In this document: one piece after another, positions 24,270 to 32,295 of the stretch
Layout of the letters: every line of letters starts with the position of its first letter
How positions within the stretch are numbered: position 1 is the first letter of the stretch
Assembly: GCA_036557785.1 (NCBI GenBank)
Contig: DATBGZ010000091.1
Location: 1-52,564, forward strand
Direction of reading: 5' to 3'
From: DATBGZ01 sp036557785
Lineage (GTDB): Bacteria; Actinomycetota; Actinomycetes; Mycobacteriales; Micromonosporaceae
Length of the DNA stretch: 52,564 nucleotides
The notes under the pieces: model-generated
Databases searched by the model: none
Told to the model about the DNA's origin: nothing
The model's input: only the letters and a program-made list of their open reading frames with translations
Translations under genes and position numbers: made by a program

Positions 24270-24689
24270 ATGAAAGCATTCGTGATGCACGGGATCGGCG
24301 ACACCGGCTTCATGGACAAGCCGGTCCCTCGGCCCGGCCCCAACGACGCCGCGATCGAGGCGCTCGGCCAGGACGTCACGTTCCAGTCCGCGGTGAGGGT
24401 GACCAAGCCCGGGGGAACGATCTCGAACGTCGGCTACTTCGGTGAGGGCGACTTCGTCCGCATCCCCCGCATGGAGTGGGGCGTGGGGATGGCGGACAAG
24501 ACGATCGCGACCGCGCTGTGCCCCGGCGGCGGGCTGCAGATGCAACGCCTGCTCCGGGTGCTCGAGCGCAAGGACGTCGATCCCACACACATGACGACGC
24601 ACCGCTTCGGCTTCGACGAGATGCCGCCCGTCTTCGAGGTCGCCGACCACAAGCTCGAGGACGTCGTCAAGGTCCTCATCAGCTTCTGA
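24270..24689 (+). pseudogene. Internally deleted zinc-dependent alcohol dehydrogenase
   Basis: The intact frame of 139 codons joins a normal ADH N-terminus (MKAFVMHGIGDTGFMDKP, PRPGPNDA) directly to the C-terminal third (IEALGQDVTFQSAVRVTKPG, GTISNVGYFGEGDFVRIPRM, MTTHRFGFDEM). The family is about 350 residues long, so some 200 or more residues are missing. These include the catalytic zinc ligands, the structural-zinc cysteines and the GxGxxG cofactor motif. Because the deletion preserved the frame and left a start with GGGGGAG upstream, a protein may still be made, but dehydrogenase activity is ruled out by the missing parts. The junction near GACGCCGCGATC looks like recombination at a short homology. 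Confidence 0.85.
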
Positions 24690-24767
24690 CGGACCTGTTC
24701 TGGCCGGACCTGGCACACGACACTGATCAATTTGCGCGCATCACCGTAGCGACGAAGCGAGGCCGGC

Positions 24768-26597
24768 ATGCTCGAGCTGGACCCGGCGTTCCGCCCGGCG
24801 ACTCGGCTGGACGGCTACCACCGCCTCGAGGATCTCGGGCTCATCGGGGACGGCCAGACGGCGGCGCTGGTCGGCCTCGACGGCTGCATCCCCTGGCTGT
24901 GCCTGCCCCGCTTCGACGCCGACCCGGTCTTCTGTGGACTGCTCGACCATGCCCATGGCGGGCAGTTCAGGGTGGCGCCCGAAGACCTCCGCGAGGCACG
25001 GCAGCGGTACGTGCCGGACAGTGGGGTACTCGTCACCGAGATGCGATGCCCGACCGGGACGGTACGGGTCACGGACGCGCTGACCCTGCGCGCTGGCGCC
25101 GACCTCACCGACGACACGCCCGCGAGCCGGGGCGAGCTCGTGCGTTCCGCTGAGGTGATCGAGGGAACCGTACGGCTGGAGGTCGACGTCGACCCGCGCG
25201 ACGGCACGCTGACCCGGCCGGCACTCGACGGGATCGAGCTGCGGCCCTCCCGCCGACCGGACCTGCCCCTGCACCTGCGGTCCAATCGACCCGTGCAGGG
25301 CACGCACAGCAGGTACGAGCTCGGCCAGGGCGAGCGGCTCGACCTGGTCCTGTCCTGGGGTCGCATCCATCGGCATCACCGCTTCAATGCCGCCCAACTG
25401 CTGGCGGCAACGGTCGACGCCTGGCAGCGCTGGATGACGCACTTCGACTACGCCGGCCCGGAGCCCCAGCTCGTGCGTCGCTCGGCCGTGACGCTGAAGA
25501 TGTGCGACGACTGGGTCAACGGCTCGCTCGTGGCCGCGCCGACCTCGTCGCTGCCCGCCCCGGTCGGCGGCGTCCGCAACTGGGACTACCGGTACTCGTG
25601 GATCCGGGACGCCGCGTTCAGCGTGTTCGCGATGCGCCGCATCGGTTTCCTCAACGAGGCGGACGCGTTTCTCGGGTGGGTGCTCGACGCCTTCGAGCGA
25701 AGCCGCCGGCCGCGCATCATGTACACAGTGGACGGATCGGTGGTGCCCGACGAGGTCGAGGACACGGCACTGGCAGGCTATCGTGGCTCGGCCCCGGCTC
25801 GCTGGGGCAACGGCGCCGCCGATCAGCGCCAGCACGACGTCTATGGCGAGGTGCTCGACTGCGCTGACCAGTGGGTACGGGCCGGTGGAGAGGTCCCGGC
25901 GGCGTTGTGGACCAGCCTCACCGAACTCGCGAACACCGCTGCACGCGAATGGCGCAACCCCGACCAGGGCATCTGGGAGGTGCGCAGCATGGGCCGAGCC
26001 TTCACCTACTCGGCCGGCCTGTGCCAGGTGGCTCTCGACCGCGCCGCGGGACTGAGCCAGCGTCTCGACCTGCCCGGGCCGGTACCGGAGTGGCGCGCCT
26101 GCGCGCAGCACCTGCAGGAGCTGATCCTCAACCAAGCGTGGGACGAGAAGGCACAGACCATCAGCGCGCATCTCGACGGCGGCGGTGTCCTGGACGCCAG
26201 CCTGCTCGCGCTGCCGTTGCGAGGCGTCGTCCCGGCCAACCATCCGCGCATGCGCGCGACGACCGCGGCCATCAGCGACCGCTTGTCGGCCGGCGCCGGC
26301 TTGCTCTACCGCTACCTGCACGAGGAGGCATCCGACGGCATCGCCGGGGACGAGGGCGCGTTCCTGCTGTGCAGCTTCTGGCTCGTCGACAACCTCTGCC
26401 TGCACGGGCGCATCGACGAGGCCCACGCGCTCTACGCGAGCCTCTGCGCCCGGGCCAGCCCGCTCGGCCTGCTCTCCGAGCAGATCGACCCAGCTACCGG
26501 AAGTCTCATCGGCAACTTTCCTCAAGCGTTCAGCCATCTCGGAGTCGTGGCGAGCGGGGTCAACCTCGCCCGAGCCAAGGAGTGTACCTCGGTATGA
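24768..26597 (+). CDS. GH15-family glycosidase (glucoamylase/trehalase-like)
   Basis: The protein has 609 residues. The N-terminal domain has the trehalase-like start LEDLGLIGDGQTAALVGLDGCIPWLCLPRFDADPVF; the catalytic (alpha/alpha)6 barrel contains GGVRNWDYRYSWIRDAAFSV, GIWEVRSMGRAFTYS (general acid Glu in WE) and GDEGAFLLCSFWLVDN (base Glu). The S-K-x-M-x-W stretch usual after WEVRG is altered to S-A-G-L-C-Q here, so specificity may differ. Actinobacterial GH15 enzymes of this type include trehalases and alpha-1,4-glucosidases; both release glucose. It overlaps the G6PD-like gene by four bases (ATGA), so the two are co-translated. No signal peptide is seen, so it is cytoplasmic. Confidence 0.88.
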   Translation: MLELDPAFRPATRLDGYHRLEDLGLIGDGQTAALVGLDGCIPWLCLPRFDADPVFCGLLDHAHGGQFRVAPEDLREARQRYVPDSGVLVTEMRCPTGTVRVTDALTLRAGADLTDDTPASRGELVRSAEVIEGTVRLEVDVDPRDGTLTRPALDGIELRPSRRPDLPLHLRSNRPVQGTHSRYELGQGERLDLVLSWGRIHRHHRFNAAQLLAATVDAWQRWMTHFDYAGPEPQLVRRSAVTLKMCDDWVNGSLVAAPTSSLPAPVGGVRNWDYRYSWIRDAAFSVFAMRRIGFLNEADAFLGWVLDAFERSRRPRIMYTVDGSVVPDEVEDTALAGYRGSAPARWGNGAADQRQHDVYGEVLDCADQWVRAGGEVPAALWTSLTELANTAAREWRNPDQGIWEVRSMGRAFTYSAGLCQVALDRAAGLSQRLDLPGPVPEWRACAQHLQELILNQAWDEKAQTISAHLDGGGVLDASLLALPLRGVVPANHPRMRATTAAISDRLSAGAGLLYRYLHEEASDGIAGDEGAFLLCSFWLVDNLCLHGRIDEAHALYASLCARASPLGLLSEQIDPATGSLIGNFPQAFSHLGVVASGVNLARAKECTSV

Positions 26598-28003
26598 TCG
26601 ATCGACTTGCCATCTTCGGTGCGACCGGCGACCTCACCGCTCGCTTCCTGCTGCCGGCACTGGGCACCCTGTGCGCGCATGGAGACCTCCCCGAGGGATT
26701 CCAGCTCACCTGCGCGAGCCGAGAGGAGTGGACGACCGCGCAGTACCGGCAATGGGCGGCCGACCAGCTCGATCGGCACTGCGCTGACCTACCCAAGCCC
26801 GCCCGGGACGCGCTCGTCGCCGCGACCCGGTACCTGCGGGTCGATGTCTCGAACCCCGAGGACGTCCCGGCCGCCCTGCCGCAGGACCGGCCCGTGGCCG
26901 CGTACCTCGCGCTGCCACCGTTCCTGTTCCCCTCGACGGTGACCGCGCTGCGCCGCGCCGGCCTTGGCCGGGACAGCCGGATCGTCTTGGAGAAGCCATT
27001 CGGTGAGGACCTGAGCAGCGCGGTGCACCTCAACCAATTGCTCGCCGACCTCCTGCCCGAGCAGGCCATCTTCCGCATCGACCACTTCCTGGCCATGACC
27101 ACGGTCCAGAACCTGCTGGGCAGCCGGCTCGCCAACCGGATCCTGGAGCCGGTCTGGAACAGCAGCAACATCGCCAAGGTCGAGATCGTGTGGGAGGAGG
27201 CGCTCGCCCTCGAAGGCCGGGCCGCCTACTACGACGGCGTCGGCGCGCTCAAGGACATGGTCCAGAACCACCTGCTCCAGATCATGTGCCTGGTGGCGAT
27301 GGAGCCGCCGCTGAGCCTCGGCGAGGCGGACCTGCGTGACCGCAAGCGTGACGTCCTGCGCTCGGTGCGCCGCCTATCCCCGGCCGACATGCTCGGCCGG
27401 ACCCGGCGGGCGAGCTATACGGCCGGACGCGTCGACGGCAATGAGATCCCGGCCTACGTCGACGAGCAGGGCGTGCAACCCGACCGACACACGGAGACCT
27501 TCGCCGAGGTCAACCTGGAGATCGAGAACTGGCGATGGGCAGGTGCGGTGTTCCAACTTCGCACCGGCAAGGCGTTCGCGCGTGACCGCAAAGAGGTCGC
27601 GCTGCACCTGCGGCCCGTACCGCACCTGCCGTTCGGCGACGACAGCGACGCGCCGCCCAACGTGCTGCGGTTCGGACTCGAACCCGAGCACACGGCCATC
27701 GACCTCGTCGGCATCGGCCCCCACACGCACACCCTCGCGCCGATCAGCCTGCGTGCCCAGGCCGAGCCGGCGGCCCTGCCCGCCTACGGTCGCCTCCTGC
27801 TGGACGTGCTCAACGGCGACCCCACCCTGTCCATCCGCGACGACGAGGCCGAGCTGGCCTGGCAGGTATTGACGCCCGTGATCGAGGCCTGGTCCAGCGA
27901 CGCCGTACCGATGGAGGAGTACCCGGCCGGGTCAACCGGCCCGCGGGCCCGCTCGCTCGACGCGCACCGCGAACTCCACAGCCTCGACCTCGGCGTCGGC
28001 TAA
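26594..28003 (+). CDS. Glucose-6-phosphate dehydrogenase homologue with altered substrate motif
   Basis: The protein has 469 residues. The NADP site FGATGDLTARFLLPAL is at the N-terminus, followed by VLEKPFGEDL, WNSSNIAKVEIVWEE and YYDGVGALKDMVQNHLLQ with the catalytic His. The active-site block reads RIDHFLAMTTVQNLL (residues 161 on) instead of RIDHYLGKETVQNLL. The Asp-His pair is kept, but the lysine that contacts the phosphate of glucose 6-phosphate is Met168. It may be a paralogue with other substrate choice, for example free glucose supplied by the coupled GH15 enzyme, or a regulatory homologue; the classical zwf is probably elsewhere. Product would be a lactone and NAD(P)H. Confidence 0.85.
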   Translation: MIDRLAIFGATGDLTARFLLPALGTLCAHGDLPEGFQLTCASREEWTTAQYRQWAADQLDRHCADLPKPARDALVAATRYLRVDVSNPEDVPAALPQDRPVAAYLALPPFLFPSTVTALRRAGLGRDSRIVLEKPFGEDLSSAVHLNQLLADLLPEQAIFRIDHFLAMTTVQNLLGSRLANRILEPVWNSSNIAKVEIVWEEALALEGRAAYYDGVGALKDMVQNHLLQIMCLVAMEPPLSLGEADLRDRKRDVLRSVRRLSPADMLGRTRRASYTAGRVDGNEIPAYVDEQGVQPDRHTETFAEVNLEIENWRWAGAVFQLRTGKAFARDRKEVALHLRPVPHLPFGDDSDAPPNVLRFGLEPEHTAIDLVGIGPHTHTLAPISLRAQAEPAALPAYGRLLLDVLNGDPTLSIRDDEAELAWQVLTPVIEAWSSDAVPMEEYPAGSTGPRARSLDAHRELHSLDLGVG

Positions 28004-28020
28004 CCCGGTGTCGGCGGGTT
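28002..28020. terminator. Short hairpin between convergent G6PD-like and uppP genes
   Basis: AACCCG at 28002-28007 pairs with CGGGTT at 28015-28020 in the 38 bases separating the two stops. The stem is only six pairs, so this is a weak call. Confidence 0.35.
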
Positions 28021-28041
28021 CACCGCCTCGCTGGTGCGGGC

Positions 28042-28992
28042 TCAGGCGAATCGGATGATGCAGAAGGTCCCGGCGATCAGGCAGTAGATACCGAACGGCA
28101 CGAGGTTGCGAGTCTGGAAGTAGTGGGTCAGCCAGCGGACGGAGACGTACGCGGCGGCGCCGGCGACGAGCGCGCCGACTATGACCTGGCCGTGGATGCC
28201 GTTGCCCGCGGGCCCCATCAGGGAGGGCAGTTTCAGCACGCCCGCCGCGAGAATCGCCGGAGTCGCCAGCAGGAACGAGAAGCGAGCGGCGTCGCGATGG
28301 GACAGGCCACGCGCGAGGCCACCGACCATGGCGATGCCGGAGCGGGAGATTCCGGCGAGCAGCGCGAAGGTCTGGAAGAAGCCGATCACACCGGCTTCGA
28401 GGTAACTGAGCGTGGCCAGCCGGCGGGTGGCTCGCCGTGACGACGCGCCATTGGCGACGATATCGACATCGGCCACCGGCCCGGGCGTCTGCTCCTCGGC
28501 GTCGACGGGTGCTCGGCGGCGCAACCGTTCGCCGACGAGCAGGACGATGCCGTTGATGGTCAAGAAGACCGCGGCGGCAAGCGGCTTCGCGAACAGGGTG
28601 CGGAACGGGTGCTCCAGGACCAGGCCGGTGATGCCGACCGGAATCGTGCCGATGATCAGTAGCCAGGCCAGGCGTTCGTCGGGGTCGTTCGCCACGATCC
28701 GTCGTGCGGCGATCGACGGCCGGATGGTGCGCAGGAACCCCCGGATGATGCGGATCCAGTCGGCCCGGAAGAAGACCAGCAGAGCAACCGCCGTGGCGAC
28801 ATGCAGTGCGACGATGAACGCCAGGTACGGGCTGGACTCACTGGACTCGGTCGACGACTGCGTGACCAATGTCTGCCAGGTGCCGCCGATCAGCGCCGGT
28901 ACCAGGACCGAATGGCCGAGACTGGAGATCGGGAACAGCTCAGTGACGCCCTGGAGCAGCCCGATCACGACGGCCTGCAGGTAGCTGATCAT
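28042..28992 (-). CDS. uppP: Undecaprenyl-diphosphatase (UppP/BacA)
   Basis: The protein has 316 residues with eight or more membrane helices. The family start MISYLQAVVIGLLQGVTELFPISSLGH holds the Glu and Ser-Leu-Gly-H active-site motif ([EQ]GxTEFLPISSxGH), with ELFPISS here. The second motif, GISRSGIAMVGGLARGLSHRDAARFSFLLATP, matches PGxSRSG with Gly-Ile replacing Pro-Gly. It removes a phosphate from undecaprenyl pyrophosphate, regenerating the lipid carrier for peptidoglycan, and can confer bacitracin tolerance. The loop between helices 4 and 5 is longer than usual and hydrophilic. Its promoter region is shared with blaI and contains two BlaI-type operators. Confidence 0.93.
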   Translation of the reverse strand: MISYLQAVVIGLLQGVTELFPISSLGHSVLVPALIGGTWQTLVTQSSTESSESSPYLAFIVALHVATAVALLVFFRADWIRIIRGFLRTIRPSIAARRIVANDPDERLAWLLIIGTIPVGITGLVLEHPFRTLFAKPLAAAVFLTINGIVLLVGERLRRRAPVDAEEQTPGPVADVDIVANGASSRRATRRLATLSYLEAGVIGFFQTFALLAGISRSGIAMVGGLARGLSHRDAARFSFLLATPAILAAGVLKLPSLMGPAGNGIHGQVIVGALVAGAAAYVSVRWLTHYFQTRNLVPFGIYCLIAGTFCIIRFA

Positions 28993-29034
28993 CGTGCCCG
29001 CCTTCTGTCGACGAAAGCCCCGTACGAGCCGCTG

Positions 29035-29078
29035 CTCCTACGAGGCTGTAGGAGCATACTCCTACGGTAATGTAGGAC
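29035..29078. promoter_or_regulatory. Tandem BlaI/CopY-type operators between uppP and blaI
   Basis: Site 1 is CTCCTAC-N6-GTAGGAG (29035-29054), a perfect dyad. Site 2 is CTCCTAC-N6-GTAGGAC (29059-29078), one base from perfect. The copies are 24 bases apart and lie 43-86 bases before uppP and 39-82 bases before blaI. The TAC-N6-GTA core matches the known BlaI/MecI operator style (TACA/TGTA). Confidence 0.8.
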
Positions 29079-29116
29079 TTCGATCGCACGGGTCGACACA
29101 GAGGAAGTAGCGCTCG

Positions 29117-29491
29117 GTGGGCAAACGGCGAGCGGCTGGCAGTCTCGAGTCAGAGGTGCTGGCCGCGTTGTGGGCGGCGGACAAACCCCTGACCGCCGGT
29201 GAGGTGGTCCAGGCCGTGGGCGCGGACCTCGCGTACAACACCGTGCAGACGATCCTGTCCCGATTGCACGCCAAGGGTGCGGTGGAGCGAGAACAGGCCG
29301 GCCGGGCGCACGCCTATCGCCCGGTGCTCGATGAGGCCGGGATCGCCGCGACCCGGATGCGCGCGATGCTGGACCGGTCCGGCGACCACACGGCCGTTCT
29401 GGCGCGGTTCCTCGGCACCCTGAGCCCACAGCAGGAGGCGACGCTGGCCCGGCTCGTCAACGAGCACCGGGGCGAAGGGGATGACGGGTGA
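29117..29491 (+). CDS. blaI: BlaI/MecI/CopY-family transcriptional repressor
   Basis: The protein has 124 residues from GTG 29117. The winged helix reads SLESEVLAALWAADKPLTAGEVVQAVGADLAYNTVQTILSRLHAKGAVEREQAGRAHAYRPV, matching the BlaI pattern (E-x-x-V-x-x-x-L-W, then A-Y-x-T-V-x-T-x-L-x-R-L-x-x-K-G). The C-terminal helical part ends with LSPQQEATLARLVNE, the dimerisation region cleaved or released on signalling in related systems. It is coupled to an M56 protease gene by overlap and faces the double operator, so it should repress both itself and uppP. The blaI symbol indicates family, not a beta-lactamase link. Confidence 0.92.
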   Translation: MGKRRAAGSLESEVLAALWAADKPLTAGEVVQAVGADLAYNTVQTILSRLHAKGAVEREQAGRAHAYRPVLDEAGIAATRMRAMLDRSGDHTAVLARFLGTLSPQQEATLARLVNEHRGEGDDG

Positions 29492-30417
29492 TGCACCTCG
29501 CCGTCTATCTGCCGTTCCTCTTCAGTGCCATGTTCGGCACTGCGGCGCCGATCCTGGCCCGGCGGCTTCCCCCCGCCCTCGCGACCTGGCTGCTGGGCGG
29601 CGGAGCGTTGCTCGCGGCAGCGAGCTCGGCGACTGCTCTGGCGCTGCTCGGCTTCACCCTGGTCGGCCAGAACTCCCTGGTAGCCGACGAGGGTCACTGG
29701 TCGGACTCAGCGCTGCACCGGGCCGATCCGGTCGCGACACCCGTCGCCGTGCTCGCTCTGGTCGCGCTGTCAGTACTGCTGGTCCGGGTCGTGGCCGCCC
29801 TCGCTCGGCGGCTCGTAGCGCTGCGGGACGCGTACCGGCTGGCCGGGGCGCTGCCAGCCGCCGGCAGGGAACTCGTCGTCATCGATGGCCCGGATCCCCA
29901 GGCGTGCGCGGTTCCCGGACGCCCTGGTCGCATCGTCATATCGCGCGGCCTGCTGCGCAGTCTCGATGCCGAACAGCGACGGGCCGTCCTGGCGCATGAA
30001 CGCACGCACCTCGTCCACCATCACCACGTGCATCACACGGTCGCGCACCTCGCCGCAGCCGCCAACCCGCTCCTGGCCCGGCTGCCCCCCGCGGTGGCCC
30101 TGTCGACTGAGCGGTGGGCCGACGAGAGCGCCGCGGCCCGCTGCTCCCGTGGCGCCGTCGCCGACGCACTCGTCCGTGCCGCCAGGCGTACGGGCAACAG
30201 CGGGCATTCATCGACGGCGGTCCTTGCTGCGGCTACCACGGAGCTCGCGGCCCGCGTCGCCGCGCTACGGGTGCCGCCACCCCGCACGACGCTGTGGCGG
30301 GTGGCTCTGCTGGTCGGGCTGCTGATCGCGACAGCCGCGACGGTCCTGGAAGCCGCGCACGATACGGAGCGCATGTTCGACCTGGCACAGGCCGCCTACC
30401 GCGCCACGCACTCCTAG
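29491..30417 (+). CDS. M56 (BlaR1-like) membrane zinc metalloprotease
   Basis: The protein has 308 residues. It has three hydrophobic segments before a cytoplasmic gluzincin domain with VLAHERTHLVHHHH (HExxH, about residue 170) and STERWADESAAARC, where the Glu/Asp would be the third ligand. A last helix lies near the C-terminus (ALLVGLLIATAATVL). There is no large extracellular penicillin-binding sensor domain like that of BlaR1, so the inducing signal must be sensed by the membrane part. It likely cleaves or triggers release of the co-encoded BlaI. GTG 29488 is an alternative start one codon earlier. The stop lies in an 11-bp tandem duplication. Confidence 0.88.
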   Translation: MHLAVYLPFLFSAMFGTAAPILARRLPPALATWLLGGGALLAAASSATALALLGFTLVGQNSLVADEGHWSDSALHRADPVATPVAVLALVALSVLLVRVVAALARRLVALRDAYRLAGALPAAGRELVVIDGPDPQACAVPGRPGRIVISRGLLRSLDAEQRRAVLAHERTHLVHHHHVHHTVAHLAAAANPLLARLPPAVALSTERWADESAAARCSRGAVADALVRAARRTGNSGHSSTAVLAAATTELAARVAALRVPPPRTTLWRVALLVGLLIATAATVLEAAHDTERMFDLAQAAYRATHS

Positions 30418-30432
30418 ACGGCTCCTAGACGG
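30411..30432. repeat. 11-bp tandem duplication carrying both stop codons
   Basis: CTCCTAGACGG occurs at 30411-30421 and 30422-30432. Because CTAG is palindromic, the first copy provides the TAG stop of the plus-strand protease gene and the second provides the TAG stop of the minus-strand deacetylase gene. Confidence 0.8.
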
Positions 30433-31105
30433 CGTCGCGGCCGGGTGCGAGAGCCCCGTTCGGAACCTGACCGTCCACTGTCGACTCGAGCCAGGACGAG
30501 TTGGGCGCCATCTCTGCGATGGTGACGAACCGGCCGCCGCGCTCGCCGACGTGGTCGATGATGCGCGCCAGCGCCTCCGGCACTCCGGCGGGCCAGGAGT
30601 GCAGGAGCACGACCGCGCCCTCGCGATGGGTCTCGATGCCGTCGATCACCCGGTCCGCGATGTCCGCCGCCGACGCGTCGGCCTCCCAGTCCCTGGCGGT
30701 GACGTTCCAGTGGGCGTCGTGGTATGCCAGCTCCCGCAGCGCCGGTGCCAGGTGCTCACCGTGGGAGTGCGTCCCGTGCGGGCAGCGAAACCACGGGTGC
30801 GGGTCGACCCCGGCGCTGGCCGCGATCGCCTCCTCGGCGGCGCGGATGTCGGCGACGAGGCCGGTTGGACTGAAGTTGGCGAGCCTGGCGTGGGCATGGG
30901 AGTGGCTGCCCACCGCGTGCCCGCCGTCGGCGATCTGGCGAGCCAGGTCCGGGTACGCCGTGGCCCATCGGCCCTGGAGAAAGAACGACGCCGTGATGCT
31001 GTTCGCGTCGAGCACCGAGACGATGCGCTCCGCGACACCGGCCGGGCACCGGGGTCCATCCGGGTGCTCCGCGTCGAAGGTGAGCGCGACGTCGAATCCG
31101 CTCAT
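30425..31105 (-). CDS. Polysaccharide deacetylase (NodB-homology) family protein
   Basis: The protein has 226 residues from ATG 31105. The longer frame upstream is an Arg/Gly/Trp-rich low-complexity translation of a tandem repeat and is excluded. NodB motifs are VALTFDAEHPDGP (motif 1, Asp pair region TFDAE), GHAVGSHSHAHARL (motif 2, H-S-H-x-H zinc ligands), FRCPHGTHS (motif 3) and VVLLHSWP (motif 5, catalytic His). It should remove N- or O-acyl groups from a glycan such as peptidoglycan or chitin-like polymers. No signal peptide is seen, which is odd for a cell-wall enzyme. It converges with the M56 gene and has no operon partner. Confidence 0.88.
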   Translation of the reverse strand: MSGFDVALTFDAEHPDGPRCPAGVAERIVSVLDANSITASFFLQGRWATAYPDLARQIADGGHAVGSHSHAHARLANFSPTGLVADIRAAEEAIAASAGVDPHPWFRCPHGTHSHGEHLAPALRELAYHDAHWNVTARDWEADASAADIADRVIDGIETHREGAVVLLHSWPAGVPEALARIIDHVGERGGRFVTIAEMAPNSSWLESTVDGQVPNGALAPGRDAV

Positions 31106-31405
31106 CGTGGCGGTCGGGCGGTCTCGAGGCGACGCGGTGGCCCGGCCACGACGGGCGGCGGCCCAGCCACGACGGGCGCGACCACACGCCCAACGACCAC
31201 GCGCCCAACGACCACGCGCCCAACCGCGGGTTCTGCCTCCCCAGCACGGTCGTGGGTGATGATCAGCACGCAGATCCGAGCGTTCACCACACTCCTTCAC
31301 CTGCGGTGAGGCAAACCCGCCCACGCTTCGCCCGCCACGACGCTAGCAAGCCAGCGCCGAGATCACCGGTGGTTGGCGAATCCGGGGCGGGCGACCGGCC
31401 ATCGG
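31106..31405. other. Intergenic region with low-complexity repeats
   Basis: These 300 bases separate two minus-strand genes. Apart from the 15-bp tandem repeat at 31181-31225 and a related CCACGACGGGCG pair just upstream, I see no gene and no clear promoter. The region must hold the start signals of the deacetylase gene. Confidence 0.5.
31181..31225. repeat. 15-bp tandem repeat, three units
   Basis: The unit ACCACGCGCCCAACG repeats three times (31181-31195, 31196-31210, 31211-31225) with one changed base in the first unit and one in the last. It lies 75 bases upstream of the deacetylase start. Length variation by slippage is likely. Confidence 0.85.
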
Positions 31406-32257
31406 TCAGTCCAGGTCGAGCTCGAACCGCGCGGTGAAGCCGAGCAGCTCTCGAGCGGGAGCCAGGTCGATCGGGACCGTCCTGCCCGGAAGCGGCCGGC
31501 GACGCGGAACGTCGGGGTGGAAGCGGTCCAACAGCTCGGCGGTCGGATGCGGCACCAGCGTCCTGGGCGCGGCCACGTACACGACCTGCAGTCCCGTGGT
31601 ATCGGCCCGCAGAGCCAGGAGCGCAGCCCGGGCCGCGTCGCGCGTCTCCAGATAGGACCACATGTCCCGTGCGCCGATCTCCAACTGCTCAGCCACGAGC
31701 GCCGCGAAGTCGGGCAGCCGCTCGTCGAGGCCACCGACGAACGGATAGCGCAAGCAAACCACGTCGATGCCGTAGCGGCGCGCCATCATGGCCGCGGTCA
31801 GCTCGTCGGTCTGCTTCGACAGCGCGTAAGGATCCTCGACCTGCCCGGGCATGGCGACATCGATCGGCAGGTATGCCGGATGCAGCAACTGGCGCGCGAA
31901 GGGCAGCCCGATGATGCTCAGGCTGCTGGCGATCACCGCCCTGGGCACGCCGGCCCGGCCAGCCTCATCGAGGACGACGAACGTGGCCAGGACGTTGCCG
32001 CCGAAGACTTCCAGGGACGTGCCGTGCTCGGGTGTGACGAGGGCCGCGAGGTGGACCACGCCATCGACGCCCCTCAGCGCTGCCCGGACCGTCGACGGAT
32101 CGGCGGCAGAGCCGGTGAAGACGGCCTCGGCGCGCAGGTCACCGGGATCGTCGAGCACCAGCGCGTTCGCCGGGATGCCGTCCGCCGCCAGGGCATCGAG
32201 CACCGCCCGGCCGATGCGGCCCGCCGCGCCCGTCACGAGAACCCGCGAAACAGCCAT
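31406..32257 (-). CDS. NAD-dependent epimerase/dehydratase (extended SDR)
   Basis: The protein has 283 residues. The cofactor motif VLVTGAAGRIGRAV (TGxxGxxG) opens the fold, followed by GVDGVVHLAALV, VIASSLSIIG and the catalytic pair in DPYALSKQTDE (YxxxK). C-terminal substrate elements are RYPFVGGL and SYLETRDAARAAL. It belongs to the extended SDR group acting on nucleotide sugars or related compounds; no specific substrate is apparent. It may be co-transcribed with the MerR gene upstream on the same strand, 38 bases away, but a functional link is not obvious. Confidence 0.85.
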   Translation of the reverse strand: MAVSRVLVTGAAGRIGRAVLDALAADGIPANALVLDDPGDLRAEAVFTGSAADPSTVRAALRGVDGVVHLAALVTPEHGTSLEVFGGNVLATFVVLDEAGRAGVPRAVIASSLSIIGLPFARQLLHPAYLPIDVAMPGQVEDPYALSKQTDELTAAMMARRYGIDVVCLRYPFVGGLDERLPDFAALVAEQLEIGARDMWSYLETRDAARAALLALRADTTGLQVVYVAAPRTLVPHPTAELLDRFHPDVPRRRPLPGRTVPIDLAPARELLGFTARFELDLD

Positions 32258-32295
32258 GCCGCCAGCCTCTCATCGCGGCGCGGTTCGGTGATCTC

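Noticed and set aside
29117..30417. Beta-lactamase resistance (bla) locus
   Set aside because: No beta-lactamase gene is present, and the M56 protein lacks the extracellular penicillin-binding sensor domain of BlaR1.
31181..31225. Possible short CRISPR-like array
   Set aside because: The 15-bp units are directly adjacent with no spacers and there are no cas genes; it is a simple tandem repeat.
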